From Streptomyces sp. NBC_01723 (GTDB lineage Bacteria > Actinomycetota > Actinomycetes > Streptomycetales > Streptomycetaceae), in the NCBI RefSeq assembly GCF_036246005.1, contig NZ_CP109171.1, positions 2,468,001 through 2,532,000 on the forward strand: DNA of 64,000 bases. The letters run 5' to 3'. Every line of letters starts with the position of its first letter. Positions within the stretch are counted from its first letter, which is position 1. The notes under the pieces were generated by a model. That model was given only the letters and a program-made list of their open reading frames with translations. It did no database searches and was not told where the DNA came from. Positions 41,852 to 51,197 of the stretch are shown piece after piece. A program made the position numbers and the translations under genes.

Positions 41852-43777
41852 TCAGAGCGCGGCGGCGCCCTGGACGCGGAGGTTCTGGTCGTACTGCTGG
41901 AGGATCCAGAGTTCGTTCTGCACGGCTGCCTGTTCGGCGGGGTCGCCGTGGGTGGAGAGGCGGGTGAGGCGGCCGGTGATGTCGCGGATGCGGCGTTCGA
42001 CGGCGCGGCGGCGGACCGTGACCAGTTGGGCGCCGGCGTAGACCTCGTCGACGTCCTTGACGCCGCGGTGCAGCATGATCGCCTCGACCGCGAGTTCGGT
42101 GACCATGGCGCGGACGGTGTCGTCGGGGGCCGCCTCGCGCACCCGGACCAGGTAGTCCTGCGGGTCCTGGACGCCGAACTCGGCGCCGCCCGCCTCCAGG
42201 ATCGCCTCGCGCACGGCGGCGTAGGGCGGGGCGGTGAACTCGTCGACGCCGTACGCGTCGAAGGCCGGGGAGACCAGCTCCGGGCGCTGGAGGGCGAGCT
42301 TGAGCAGTTCGCGTTCGGTGGCGAAGACGGGGTTGCGGAGGTTGAGGGCCGGGCCGCGGGGGCCGGGGCGGGTGGGGGCGGCCTGGTGCTGGGCGCCGCC
42401 GTGCTGCTGCCGGTCGGGGCCGGGGGCGCCCCTGCCGCCCCGGTCGCGGGACCAGCGGGCCAGCTGGGCGATGCGCTTGACGACGAACTGGGTGTCCAGG
42501 ATGCCGAGCATGCCGGCGAGCTGGACCGCGACCTCGTGCTGGGCGCCGCTGTTCTTGATGCGGGCGACGACCGGGGCGGCCTCGTCCAGCGCGGACGCGC
42601 GGCCGGCCGGGGTGTCCAGGTCGTAGCGGCCGACGATCTGGCGGAGGGCGAACTCGAAGAGCGGGGTGCGCGGCTCGACGAGGTCGGCGACGGCGTCGTC
42701 GCCCTTGGCGAGGCGCAGGTCGCAGGGGTCCATGCCGTCGGGGGCGATGGCGATGTAGGTCTCTGCGGCGAACTTCTGGTCGTCCTCGAAGGCACGCAGG
42801 GCGGCCTTCTGTCCGGCCGCGTCGCCGTCGAAGGTGAAGATCACGCGGGCCGAGCCGTTGTCCATGAGGAGGCGGCGGAGGATCTTGATGTGGTCGCCGC
42901 CGAAGGCCGTGCCGCAGGTCGCGATGGCGGTGGTGACGCCGGCGAGGTGGCAGGCCATGACGTCCGTGTAGCCCTCGACGACGACCGCCCGGGACGCCTT
43001 CGCGATGTCCTTCTTCGCCAGGTCGATGCCGTAGAGGACCTGGGACTTCTTGTAGATCGCGGTGTCGGGGGTGTTCAGGTACTTCGGGCCGTTGTCCGCC
43101 TCGTAGAGCTTGCGGGCGCCGAAGCCGACGACGTCGCCGCCGATGTCGCGGATGGGCCACATCAGCCGGCCGCGGAACCGGTCGATGGGGCCGCGGCGGC
43201 CCTCCTGGGCGATGCCGGAGAGGACCAGCTCCTTGTCGCTGAAGCCCTTGCCCCGCAGGTACCGGGTGAGGTGGTCCCAGCCCTGGGGGCTGTAGCCGAC
43301 GCCGAAGTGCTGGGCGGCCGCCTGGTCGAAGCCGCGGTCGGCGAGGAAGGCGCGGCCGGTGTCCGCCTCGGGGCTGGTCGCCAGCTGCTCCGCGTACCAC
43401 TGCGCGGCGATCTTGTGGGCCTCGACCAGGCGGATGCGTTCGCCGCGCTGGTGGGTGGGGTTGTACCCGCCCTCCTCGTAGCGCAGGGTGATGCCGGCCT
43501 GGCCGGCCAGGCGCTCGACCGCCTCGGAGAAGGTGAGGTGGTCGATCTTCATCACGAACGTGATGGTGTCGCCGCCCTCCTGGCAGCCGAAGCAGTGGAA
43601 GAACCCCTTGCTCGGACTGACCTGGAAGGACGGGGACTTCTCGTCGTGGAAGGGGCACAGCCCCTTCAGATTGCCGCCGCCCGCGTTGCGCAGCTGGAGG
43701 TACTCCGAGACGACGGCGTCGATCGGGACCGCGTCCCGTACCGCCTTCACGTCCTCGTCGTTGATCCGTCCTGCCAC
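41852..43777 (-). CDS. dnaG: DNA primase
   Basis: 641 residues. CHC2 zinc finger with Cys41, His44, Cys62 and Cys65; catalytic RNA-polymerase core with the Toprim motifs EGYTDVMA (about 267) and FDGDAAGQ (about 315); C-terminal helicase-binding domain (LWILQQYDQNLRVQGAAAL). Synthesises RNA primers at the replication fork. GTG start at 43777. It precedes hrdA on the same strand by 259 bp, a relic of the primase-sigma gene pairing seen in many bacteria. Confidence 0.95.
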   Translation of the reverse strand: MAGRINDEDVKAVRDAVPIDAVVSEYLQLRNAGGGNLKGLCPFHDEKSPSFQVSPSKGFFHCFGCQEGGDTITFVMKIDHLTFSEAVERLAGQAGITLRYEEGGYNPTHQRGERIRLVEAHKIAAQWYAEQLATSPEADTGRAFLADRGFDQAAAQHFGVGYSPQGWDHLTRYLRGKGFSDKELVLSGIAQEGRRGPIDRFRGRLMWPIRDIGGDVVGFGARKLYEADNGPKYLNTPDTAIYKKSQVLYGIDLAKKDIAKASRAVVVEGYTDVMACHLAGVTTAIATCGTAFGGDHIKILRRLLMDNGSARVIFTFDGDAAGQKAALRAFEDDQKFAAETYIAIAPDGMDPCDLRLAKGDDAVADLVEPRTPLFEFALRQIVGRYDLDTPAGRASALDEAAPVVARIKNSGAQHEVAVQLAGMLGILDTQFVVKRIAQLARWSRDRGGRGAPGPDRQQHGGAQHQAAPTRPGPRGPALNLRNPVFATERELLKLALQRPELVSPAFDAYGVDEFTAPPYAAVREAILEAGGAEFGVQDPQDYLVRVREAAPDDTVRAMVTELAVEAIMLHRGVKDVDEVYAGAQLVTVRRRAVERRIRDITGRLTRLSTHGDPAEQAAVQNELWILQQYDQNLRVQGAAAL

Positions 43778-43895
43778 GCGTGAAGTCTACGGGGCGGCAC
43801 CGACATGCTCCGGCACGGTGACCGGCTCCGGCTGAGGCCACAGCCCGCCGCGAAGCGGCTGCCGGACGCGAGGGCGGCGGGTCCCGGCCGGGGGT

Positions 43896-43913
43896 CCGGG
43901 GGTCGCCCCCCGG
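43896..43913. terminator. GC hairpin between flavoprotein and dnaG genes
   Basis: CCGGGGG, TCG loop, CCCCCCGG. It lies 28 bp downstream of the dnaG-distal flavoprotein gene on the minus strand and just upstream of the dnaG promoter region, so it probably ends the flavoprotein transcript. No U-run. Confidence 0.5.
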
Positions 43914-43940
43914 GAATCGCGGCCGGGGACGGTACGACAG

Positions 43941-45206
43941 CTATGCGATGAGGCTTTCCAGGGATGCGTGCGGGTTCGCCAGCGCCTCCGTGTCCACCCG
44001 GGCCTTCGACCGGATCAGCTGCTGGATCGGCTCCGTGACGTCCCACACGTTGACGTTCATCCCGGCCAGCACGCGGCCCTCCTTCACCCAGAAGGCGATG
44101 AACTCGCGCTTCGCCGCGTCCCCGCGGATCACCACCTCGTCGTACGACCCCGCGGGCGCCCAGCCGGAGTACTCCATGCCCAGGTCGTACTGGTCGGTGA
44201 AGAAGTAGGGGACGCGGTCGTGTGCCGTGCCCTTGCCGAGCATCGCGCGGGCCGCCGCCGGGCCGCCGTTCAGCGCGTTGGCCCAGTGCTCGACGCGCAG
44301 GCTGGTGTCGAAGAGGGCGTGGTGGAAGGAGGCCACGTCGCCGGCCGCGTAGATGTCGGGGTCGGAGGTGCGCAGGTGCTCGTCGACGACGACGCCGCCG
44401 CCGTGCGCCCGGTCGGCGATCTCCAGCCCGGCCGCCTGCGCGAGCGCGGCGCGCGGGGCGGCGCCGATCGCGGCGAGCACGTCGTGCGCCGGGTGCTCCT
44501 CGCCGTCGTCGGTACGCGCGGCCAGCACCATGCCGTCCTGGCCGACGATCTCGGTCAGCTCCACGCCGAAGCGGAAGCGCACCCCGTGCGACTCGTGCAG
44601 CTCGGCGAAGACGGCGCCCAGCTCGGGGCCGAGGACGCCGTGCAGCGGGGTCGGGCCCGGCTCGACGACGGTGACCTCCGCCCCGTACTCGCGGGCCGCC
44701 GCCGCGACCTCCAGGCCGATCCAGCCGGCGCCGGCGATGACGAGGTGGCCGTTGTCCCGGCCGAGGGAGGCGAGGACGCCCTTGAGGCGCTCGGCGTGGG
44801 CGAGGCGGCGCAGGTGGTGGACGCCCGCGAGGTCGGTGCCGGGGACGTCGAGGCGGCGGGGCTCGGCGCCGGTCGCGAGGAGCAGCTTGTCGTAGCTGAC
44901 GTGGGTGCCGTCGTCGCCGTAGTGGACGGTCTTGGCGGCGCGGTCGATCGCGACGACGGTCTGGCCGAGGTGCAGCTCGATGTCGTGCTGCGCGTACCAG
45001 GCGGGTTCGTGCACGAAGACGCTGTCGCGCTCCTCCTTGCCGAGGAGGTAGCCCTTGGACAGCGGGGGGCGCTCGTAGGGGTGGTCGCGTTCGTCGCAGA
45101 TGAGGATCACCCGGCCGGTGAAGCCCTCCGTGCGGAGTGTCTCGGCCGCCTTCGCGCCCGCCAGGCCGCCTCCGACGATGACGAATGTCTGATCCGCGTC
45201 GACCAC
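43941..45206 (-). CDS. NAD(P)/FAD ferredoxin-reductase-like oxidoreductase
   Basis: 421 residues. FAD Rossmann motif GGGLAGAKAAETL near residue 11, DHPYERPPLSKGYLLG typical of the BphA4/rhodocoxin reductase class, NAD motif IAGAGWIGLEVAAAAR near 157 and the second FAD motif DIYAAGDVASFHH near 290. It passes electrons from NAD(P)H to a ferredoxin or putidaredoxin-type protein, but none is adjacent and no P450 is near. GTG start. The C-terminal reductase domain is complete. Confidence 0.83.
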   Translation of the reverse strand: MVDADQTFVIVGGGLAGAKAAETLRTEGFTGRVILICDERDHPYERPPLSKGYLLGKEERDSVFVHEPAWYAQHDIELHLGQTVVAIDRAAKTVHYGDDGTHVSYDKLLLATGAEPRRLDVPGTDLAGVHHLRRLAHAERLKGVLASLGRDNGHLVIAGAGWIGLEVAAAAREYGAEVTVVEPGPTPLHGVLGPELGAVFAELHESHGVRFRFGVELTEIVGQDGMVLAARTDDGEEHPAHDVLAAIGAAPRAALAQAAGLEIADRAHGGGVVVDEHLRTSDPDIYAAGDVASFHHALFDTSLRVEHWANALNGGPAAARAMLGKGTAHDRVPYFFTDQYDLGMEYSGWAPAGSYDEVVIRGDAAKREFIAFWVKEGRVLAGMNVNVWDVTEPIQQLIRSKARVDTEALANPHASLESLIA

Positions 45207-45231
45207 TTGTTTGCCTCCTCGTCAGGGTGCC

Positions 45232-45258
45232 GCCACATGCGAGCGTCCCGCACGTGGC
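45232..45258. promoter_or_regulatory. Inverted repeat upstream of the flavoprotein gene
   Basis: GCCACATGC and GCACGTGGC, 9-bp arms with one mismatch and a 9-nt spacer, about 26 bp upstream of the GTG of the flavoprotein gene. It is placed as an operator would be. A separate weak hairpin with outer arms GACCCGA/TCGGGTC (45279-45333) may end the dgt transcript. Confidence 0.35.
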
Positions 45259-45351
45259 GTGGTGCGGGAAGAGGGGGTGACCCGATCAGGCCACGGAGCT
45301 TCCGGTTTCCGGAGCTTCGCGGTCCGTCGGGTCACACCTGTCCCACCAGTC

Positions 45352-46626
45352 TCATGGATGCCCCGTCAGGCGGGCGTGAAGCGAGCGGGCCGAGGCGTCG
45401 GTGAGGGAGGCGATCTGGTCGACGATCACCCGTTTGCGGGCCCGGTCGTCGGCGGCCGCGTCGAACAGGGCGCGGAACTGCGGGTCGAGGCCGTCGGGGG
45501 CGCGGGCGGTGAGCGCCTCGGCCAGTTCGGCGACGACGATCCGCTGGTCGGCGCGGAGCGCCTCCTGTTCGGTGCGCTGCATGACGTACCGGACGGCGAC
45601 CGCCTTGAGGACGGCGCACTCCAGCTGGGTCTCCCTCGGGACGACCAGTTCGGCGGTGTACCGGGTGAGCCGGCCGCCGCCGTACGCGGCCCGGGTGGCG
45701 GTCTCGGCGGCCAGGCAGAACCGGCCGATGAGCTGGCTGGTGGCGTCCTTCAGGCGGGCCTGGGCGACGGCCGAGCCGTCATAGCCGTGCGGCCACCAGT
45801 CCTGGGCGAGGAGGCGGTCGAGGGCGTCGGCGAGTTCGGCGTGGTCGGTGCCCTCGGGGACGTAGCGGCCGACGGCGGCCTCGAAGACGGCCTCGCGCTC
45901 GGGGTCGGCGAGCAGGCAGTTCGGGTCGATGTGGCCGGCGTGCAGGCCGTCCTCGACGTCGTGCACGGAGTACGCCACGTCGTCCGCCCAGTCCATGACC
46001 TGGGCTTCGAAGCAGGTGCGGGCGCCGGGGGCGTCCTTGCGGAGCCACTCGAAGACGGGCCGGTCGTCGTCGTAGACGCCGAACTTGCGCGAGGCCGGGT
46101 CGGTGGGGTGGGCGCCGCGGGGCCAGGGGTACTTGGTGGCGGCGTCGAGGGTGGCGCGGGTGAGGTTGAGGCCGACGGAGCCGTCCTCGGTGAACCGCTT
46201 GGGCTCGATGCGGGATAGCAGCCGCAGGGACTGCGCGTTGCCCTCGAATCCGCCGCAGTCCTCGGCGAAGGTGTTGAGCGCCAGTTCGCCGTTGTGCCCG
46301 AAGGGCGGGTGGCCCAGGTCGTGGGAGAGGCAGGCGGCCTCCACGAGGTCGGGGTCGCAGCCGAGGGCGGCGCCGAGTTCGCGGCCGACCTGGGCGCACT
46401 CCAGGGAGTGGGTGAGGCGGGTGCGGGGGCTGGCGTCCCACATGGGGCTGCCCTCGCCCGGGGTGACGACCTGGGTCTTGCCGGCCAGGCGGCGCAGGGC
46501 GGCGGAGTGGAGGATGCGGGCGCGGTCGCGTTGGAAGGCGGTGCGGCCGGGGCGTTTGTCCGGCTCGGGGGCCCAGCGGGCGACTGACGTCGGGTCGTAG
46601 GGGGACGGGGTGTCTGTGCCTTCCAT
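45352..46626 (-). CDS. dgt: Deoxyguanosinetriphosphate triphosphohydrolase (dGTPase)
   Basis: 424 residues. HD-domain metal-binding residues are visible: His in [16 protein letters not shown], the HD pair in [17 protein letters not shown] and Asp in [16 protein letters not shown]. The protein hydrolyses dNTPs, releasing triphosphate, and is placed near dnaG as in other actinobacteria. Family length is typical. No ribosome site is obvious before the ATG at 46626, and the upstream minus strand is unusually AT-rich (TTAATGTTCATCAC), so the mRNA might start close to the ATG. Confidence 0.9.
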   Translation of the reverse strand: MEGTDTPSPYDPTSVARWAPEPDKRPGRTAFQRDRARILHSAALRRLAGKTQVVTPGEGSPMWDASPRTRLTHSLECAQVGRELGAALGCDPDLVEAACLSHDLGHPPFGHNGELALNTFAEDCGGFEGNAQSLRLLSRIEPKRFTEDGSVGLNLTRATLDAATKYPWPRGAHPTDPASRKFGVYDDDRPVFEWLRKDAPGARTCFEAQVMDWADDVAYSVHDVEDGLHAGHIDPNCLLADPEREAVFEAAVGRYVPEGTDHAELADALDRLLAQDWWPHGYDGSAVAQARLKDATSQLIGRFCLAAETATRAAYGGGRLTRYTAELVVPRETQLECAVLKAVAVRYVMQRTEQEALRADQRIVVAELAEALTARAPDGLDPQFRALFDAAADDRARKRVIVDQIASLTDASARSLHARLTGHP

Positions 46627-46747
46627 GTGATGAACATTAAGCGGAAGGGGTGAGCGTCGGGGCGCCTACCCGTGTGCCGGGTGCGGTTGTCGGGCGACTG
46701 CGGTCCCTTCGTGGCTGGTCGCGCAGTTCCCCGCGCCCCTGAGTCGG

Positions 46748-47527
46748 TCAGGTGCGCGCCGGCCAATTCGCGCCCGGCGTCATCGCCGGTGTCGCCGCCG
46801 CCTCGTCGTAGCGGTGGAGCAGCAAGTGGGCCATCGCCGGGTGGGTGCCCAGGGGGGACGCGGCTATCCAATGGGCCGCCGCCGTGGACTCCGTCGCGAA
46901 GCGGCCCGGGGCCGTGAAGTAGGAGGCGATGGCCACTCGGCGGTGGCCCCGGGACGTCAGGGTGTGGATGGCGTCCGGGACCGTGGGGGACGACGCCGAG
47001 GCGTAGGCGGGGAGGACCGGGACGCCGAGGCGGGCGGCGAGGAGGGAGGCGGTGCGGGTCGTGTCGGTCCTGGAGTCCGGGTCGCGGGAGCCCGCGGAAG
47101 CGAGGACGACGGCGGCGTCCCGGGGGGCCCGGGTGGGCCAGCCGGCCTCCAGCAGGCGGGCGTGGAGGGCGTCCACGAGCAGGGGGTGCGGGCCGAGCGG
47201 GGCGGCGACGCGGGTGCGGGCCGGGGAGGCCGCGGCCATGTCGGGGATGTCGCGTTTGACGTGGTGGCCGCGGCTGAGCAGGAGCGGGACGAGGACCGCG
47301 GACCCGTCGCCGAGGGCGGCCAGCGTGTCGGGGAGCAGGGGTTCGTTCAGCTCGATGTGGCCGAGGTGCACCGGCAGGCCGGGGCGCAGGGCGCGGACCC
47401 GGTCGAGGAGGGCGCTCACGGTGCTCAGGGCGCGCGGGTCGCGGCTGCCGTGGGCGACGGCCACCAGGGCGGGTGCTCCGCCGGTGGCCCGCGTACTCGT
47501 GCTGCCCGTCACTGTCATCACCGTCAT
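46748..47527 (-). CDS. Sirohydrochlorin chelatase (CbiX/SirB-type)
   Basis: 259 residues, two tandem chelatase half-domains. The catalytic His is in LVAVAHGSRDPRALSTV near residue 25, and VPLLLSRGHHVKRDIPDM supplies the second His motif. It inserts iron into sirohydrochlorin to make siroheme, the cofactor of the nitrite reductase encoded at 59283-61892; the nearby nasA gene strengthens the link to nitrate assimilation. A GlnR-like box lies just upstream. Confidence 0.82.
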   Translation of the reverse strand: MTVMTVTGSTSTRATGGAPALVAVAHGSRDPRALSTVSALLDRVRALRPGLPVHLGHIELNEPLLPDTLAALGDGSAVLVPLLLSRGHHVKRDIPDMAAASPARTRVAAPLGPHPLLVDALHARLLEAGWPTRAPRDAAVVLASAGSRDPDSRTDTTRTASLLAARLGVPVLPAYASASSPTVPDAIHTLTSRGHRRVAIASYFTAPGRFATESTAAAHWIAASPLGTHPAMAHLLLHRYDEAAATPAMTPGANWPART

Positions 47528-47549
47528 GCACCGATCGTGGCCGGGTGAC

Positions 47550-47576
47550 GTTGCCTTCCCGTTGCGTGGGCGTCAC
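47550..47576 (-). promoter_or_regulatory. GlnR-like box before the sirohydrochlorin chelatase gene
   Basis: On the minus strand: GTGAC, 6 nt, GCAAC, 6 nt, GCAAC. Spacing agrees exactly with the GlnR consensus (gTnAC-n6-GaAAC-n6) though A at the second position of GaAAC is C here. It starts about 22 bp upstream of the ATG. GlnR control would match the nirBD operon. Confidence 0.45.
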
Positions 47577-47691
47577 GACAATTTTCCGCCGGTTCACACG
47601 CCGCCGCCCACCGCGTGTGAGCGTCCGGCGAACCGGACGGCACTCCGGTACGTCCCTGAGGGCAGGAACCGACCGGGGAGGGAACCGTCCG

Positions 47692-48378
47692 ATGCGCCGC
47701 CCGACACTTCGCAGACCGCGCCTGCCGCGCACCCGCACGGGGCAGCGGCGGCTGATCCAGGCGGTGGTGGCGGCGTGCGTGCTGGCGCTGCTGCCCGCGA
47801 CGTGGATGCACCTGGTCACCGGCGACCGGCTGCGCACCACGGCCGACGTGCCGCGCACCGAGGTCGCCGTCGTCTTCGGCGCCGGGCTGTGGGAGGGCGA
47901 GCCGTCGCCGTACCTGGCGCACCGGCTGGACGCGGCGGCCGGGCTGTACCGCGCGGGGCGGATCGAGGTGGTGCTCGTCACCGGGGACAACAGCCGGGAG
48001 GAGTACGACGAGCCGGACGCCATGCGCGCCTACCTCGTGCGGCACGGCGTGCCCGACGGGCGGATCGTCAGCGACTACGCGGGCTTCGACACCTGGGACT
48101 CCTGCGTCCGCGCGAAGAAGATCTTCGGGGTGGACCGGGCCGTACTGATCAGCCAGGGCTTCCACATCCGGCGGGCGGTCGCGCTCTGCCGGCAGGCGGG
48201 GGTGGCGTCGTACGGCGTCGGGGTGGACGAGCCTCACGACGTGACCTGGTACTACGGGGGCGCCCGGGAGGTCCTCGCGGCGGGCAAGGCGGCGCTGGAC
48301 GCGGCGGTCGAGCCGGACCCGCGCTTCCTCGGGCCGAAGGAGCCGGGGGTGGCGCGGGCCCTGGCCGACGCCGGATGA
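47692..48378 (+). CDS. SanA/YdcF-like DUF218 protein
   Basis: 228 residues. N-terminal Arg-rich segment then one hydrophobic anchor (LIQAVVAACVLALLPATWMHL), followed by the DUF218 domain: VAVVFGAGLWEGEPSPYLAHRLDAAAGLY, VTGDNSREEYDEPDAM, AGFDTWDSCVRAKKIFG and ISQGFHIRRAVALCRQAGV. SanA-type proteins affect envelope permeability and vancomycin tolerance in other bacteria. Membrane-anchored, catalytic domain outside. Confidence 0.85.
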   Translation: MRRPTLRRPRLPRTRTGQRRLIQAVVAACVLALLPATWMHLVTGDRLRTTADVPRTEVAVVFGAGLWEGEPSPYLAHRLDAAAGLYRAGRIEVVLVTGDNSREEYDEPDAMRAYLVRHGVPDGRIVSDYAGFDTWDSCVRAKKIFGVDRAVLISQGFHIRRAVALCRQAGVASYGVGVDEPHDVTWYYGGAREVLAAGKAALDAAVEPDPRFLGPKEPGVARALADAG

Positions 48379-48412
48379 GCCGGGGCCGGATGAGCCGGGG
48401 CCGGATGAGCAG
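48370..48412 (+). repeat. 15-bp tandem repeat, almost three units
   Basis: GCCGGATGAGCCGGG repeated at 48370, 48385 and (partial) 48400. The first unit contains the sanA stop codon; repeat number can vary without affecting the protein. Probably slippage-derived. Confidence 0.85.
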
Positions 48413-48460
48413 CCCCTCACCGTGGCCCGAGGGCGGCGGGGAGGTCGCCGTCCCGGCGGT

Positions 48461-48488
48461 GTAACAGAGCGCCGCCCGGCCGCGTAAC
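48461..48488 (+). promoter_or_regulatory. Weak GlnR-like half-sites before nasA
   Basis: GTAAC at 48461-48465 and GTAAC at 48484-48488, 23 bp apart where a GlnR repeat would give 22. The intervening bases do not match GAAAC. The placement, about 25 bp before the nasA ATG, and the known GlnR control of nitrate reductase in S. coelicolor make it worth testing. Confidence 0.35.
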
Positions 48489-48511
48489 ACGGAAGCCGCA
48501 GGCTGGGCGGC

Positions 48512-50599
48512 ATGCAGAACACCGCCACGCCCACGCACTGCCCGTACTGCGCCCTGCAGTGCGGGATGAATCTGACGCCCGCCTCCGACGGGACCGTCGA
48601 GGTGAGCGAGCGCGCGGACTTCCCGGTGAACCGGGGCGCGCTGTGCGGCAAGGGGCGTACGGCGCCGGAGGTGCTCGCGTCGGGGGCGCGGCTGACCTCC
48701 CCGCTGGTGCGTTCCGACGGCGGTGAGCTGGTGCCGGCCGGCTGGGACGAGGCGCTGGACCGGATCGCCGGGAACCTGGCCCGCACGCGGGCGGAGCGCG
48801 GCGCGGACGCGGTGGGGGTGTTCGGCGGGGGCGGGCTGACCAACGAGAAGGCGTACACGCTCGGCAAGTTCGCCCGCGTGGTGCTGGGCACCTCGCAGAT
48901 CGACTACAACGGCCGCTTCTGCATGTCGTCGGCGGCCGCGGCCGGGACGAAGGCGTTCGGGCTCGACCGGGGACTGCCGTTCCCGCTCGAGGACATCCCG
49001 AAGACCGGGTGCGTGATCCTCGTGGGGTCGAACCCGGCGGAGACGATGCCGCCGTCCCTGCGGTACTTCACCGAGCTGCGGGAGAACGGCGGCACCCTGA
49101 TCGTCGTCGACCCGCGCCGCACGAAGACCGCCGAACAGGCCGACCTGCACCTGGCACCGAGGCCCGGCACCGACCTGGCGCTCGCGCTGGGCATGCTGCA
49201 CCTGGTGGTGGCCGAGGGGCGGGTGGACGAACGGTACGTCGAGGACCGCACGGCCGGCTGGGAGGAGGCGCGGGCGGCGGCGATGGCGCACTGGCCGGAG
49301 TACGTGGAGCGGATCACGGGGGTGTCCGTTCCGGAGCTGCGGGAGGCGGTGCGGCTGTTCTGCGCGCCGGAGGCGGCCATGGTGCTCACCGCGCGCGGGC
49401 CCGAGCAGCAGGCCAAGGGCACGGACACGGTGGGCGCGTGGATCAACCTGTGCCTGGCGACCGGGCGGGCCGGGCGGCCGCTGTCCGGGTACGGCTGTCT
49501 GACCGGGCAGGGCAACGGGCAGGGCGGGCGCGAACACGGGCAGAAGGCCGACCAGTTGCCGGGCTACCGCAAGCTGACGGACCCGGCGGCCCGGCGGCAC
49601 GTGGCCGAGGTGTGGGGCGTGGACCCGGACTCGCTGCCGGGGCCGGGGCGCAGTGCGTACGAGTTGCTGGACGCGCTGGGGACGGACATCGGGTCGCTGC
49701 TGGTGATGGGGTCCAACCCGGTGGTGTCGGCGCCCCGGGCCGCGCACGTCGAGGGGCGGCTGCGGTCGCTGGACTTCCTGACGGTGTGCGACGTGGTGCT
49801 CTCCGAGACTGCGGCGCTGGCGGACGTGGTGCTGCCGGTGACGCAGTGGGCGGAGGAGACGGGGACGACGACGAGTCTGGAGGGGCGGGTGCTGCTGCGG
49901 CGGCGTGCGATCACGCCGCCGGACGGGGTCCGCAGCGACCTGGAGGTGCTGCACGGCCTGGCCGGGCGGCTGGGTGTGGAGAAGGGGTTCCCGACCGAAC
50001 CCGAGGAGGTCTTCGAGGAACTGCGCCGGGCCAGCGCCGGCGGCCCGGCGGACTACTCGGGGATCGACTACCGGCGGCTCGCTCAGGAGAACGGCGTGTT
50101 CTGGCCGTGCCCGGCGCCGGCGGAGGACACTCCCCCGCACCCGGGGACCCCGCGTCTCTTCCTGGACCGCTTCGCCACCGACGACGGCCGGGCCAGGTTC
50201 GTGCCCGTCGCGCACCGGCCGAGCGCCGAGGAGCCGGACGAGGCGTATCCGGTGCTGCTGACCACGGGGCGGGTCGTGGCGCAGTACCAGTCCGGGGCGC
50301 AGACCCGGCGGGTGGCCGAGCTGAACGCCGCCGCGCCCGGCCCGTTCGTGGAGCTGCACCCGCGGCTGGCGGCGCGGCTCGGGGCGGCGGAGGGGGACCC
50401 GCTGGCGGTGGTGTCCCGGCGGGGGCGGGCGGTGGCCCCGGCCCGGATCACCACCGGCATCCGGCCGGACACCGTGTTCATGCCCTTCCACTGGCCGGGC
50501 GAGGGCCGCGCCAACACACTGACCAACCCGGCCCTCGACCCGACGTCGCGGATGCCGGAGTTCAAGGTGTGCGCGGTGCGGGTGGAGGTGGCGCGGTAG
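48512..50599 (+). CDS. nasA: Assimilatory nitrate reductase, molybdopterin oxidoreductase
   Basis: 695 residues. [4Fe-4S] cysteines Cys10, Cys13, Cys17 (CPYCALQCGMNL) and Cys45 (RGALCGKG); Mo-bis-MGD domains with YNGRFCMSSAAAAGTKAFGLDRGLPFPLEDI, GSNPAETMPP and LTTGRVVAQYQSG, and the C-terminal MGD-binding cap. It reduces nitrate to nitrite in the cytoplasm. Matches S. coelicolor NasA (SCO2473) in family and place. No typical ribosome site within 12 nt. The electron donor is probably the flavoprotein at 58024-59283 or a ferredoxin elsewhere. Confidence 0.88.
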   Translation: MQNTATPTHCPYCALQCGMNLTPASDGTVEVSERADFPVNRGALCGKGRTAPEVLASGARLTSPLVRSDGGELVPAGWDEALDRIAGNLARTRAERGADAVGVFGGGGLTNEKAYTLGKFARVVLGTSQIDYNGRFCMSSAAAAGTKAFGLDRGLPFPLEDIPKTGCVILVGSNPAETMPPSLRYFTELRENGGTLIVVDPRRTKTAEQADLHLAPRPGTDLALALGMLHLVVAEGRVDERYVEDRTAGWEEARAAAMAHWPEYVERITGVSVPELREAVRLFCAPEAAMVLTARGPEQQAKGTDTVGAWINLCLATGRAGRPLSGYGCLTGQGNGQGGREHGQKADQLPGYRKLTDPAARRHVAEVWGVDPDSLPGPGRSAYELLDALGTDIGSLLVMGSNPVVSAPRAAHVEGRLRSLDFLTVCDVVLSETAALADVVLPVTQWAEETGTTTSLEGRVLLRRRAITPPDGVRSDLEVLHGLAGRLGVEKGFPTEPEEVFEELRRASAGGPADYSGIDYRRLAQENGVFWPCPAPAEDTPPHPGTPRLFLDRFATDDGRARFVPVAHRPSAEEPDEAYPVLLTTGRVVAQYQSGAQTRRVAELNAAAPGPFVELHPRLAARLGAAEGDPLAVVSRRGRAVAPARITTGIRPDTVFMPFHWPGEGRANTLTNPALDPTSRMPEFKVCAVRVEVAR

Positions 50600-50608
50600 G
50601 CCCTGCCG

Positions 50609-51028
50609 TCACCGCACCGGCCAGTTCCCGTCCGCGACCGGAGCGACCGTCGCCCGCAGCCGGGCCGCGACCGCCGGGGCGGCGACGTACACCCAGGCCC
50701 GCAGGGTCGTCCCGTCGGCGTCCCGTACGACGGTTCTGGTCACCCGGTCGTAGAGGTTGCGCGGGTCGCCCGGCACGTACTCCTCCAGCCGGTCCAGTTC
50801 GGCGAGCAGCGCCTCGTACTCCCCGGGCAGCGCGGTGACGACCTCCCCGCGCACGCTCCCCTCGGGCGCCTCCACGGCGTAGGGGTAGCCGGGGCCCGGG
50901 TAGAGCAACGCTCCGTGCAGGCGGGCGGGTTCCTCGGCGCGGGTGCGCCCGCGCAGGAAGGCGTAGTGATGCACGCCGCCGGGGCGCAGGGTGCCGTAGA
51001 CGAAGAACGGCAGTCGCGTGGTGTCCAC
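50609..51028 (-). CDS. Gamma-glutamylcyclotransferase-like (AIG2) protein
   Basis: 139 residues. The substrate loop FFVYGTLRPGG (YGTL at residues 11-14) and YPGPGYPYAVEAPEGSVRGEVV are family hallmarks, and LDRLEEYVPGDPRNLYDRV carries the candidate catalytic Glu. Likely acts on a gamma-glutamyl amine or peptide. GTG start at 51028. Confidence 0.85.
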   Translation of the reverse strand: MDTTRLPFFVYGTLRPGGVHHYAFLRGRTRAEEPARLHGALLYPGPGYPYAVEAPEGSVRGEVVTALPGEYEALLAELDRLEEYVPGDPRNLYDRVTRTVVRDADGTTLRAWVYVAAPAVAARLRATVAPVADGNWPVR

Positions 51029-51197
51029 GACAGGTCATTCTCTCGCCTCATGCCCCTCATGATCTTCACCGGCGGGCTATGGACATGACATGCCGGGGGT
51101 CCTTTAAATCTGAGTCAACACCCCCGCCTCCGCACCCCCATCTCCCCACGCCCCCGCACCCCCACGCGCCCCGTAGCGCTCCTCCCCAAGGAGTCCG

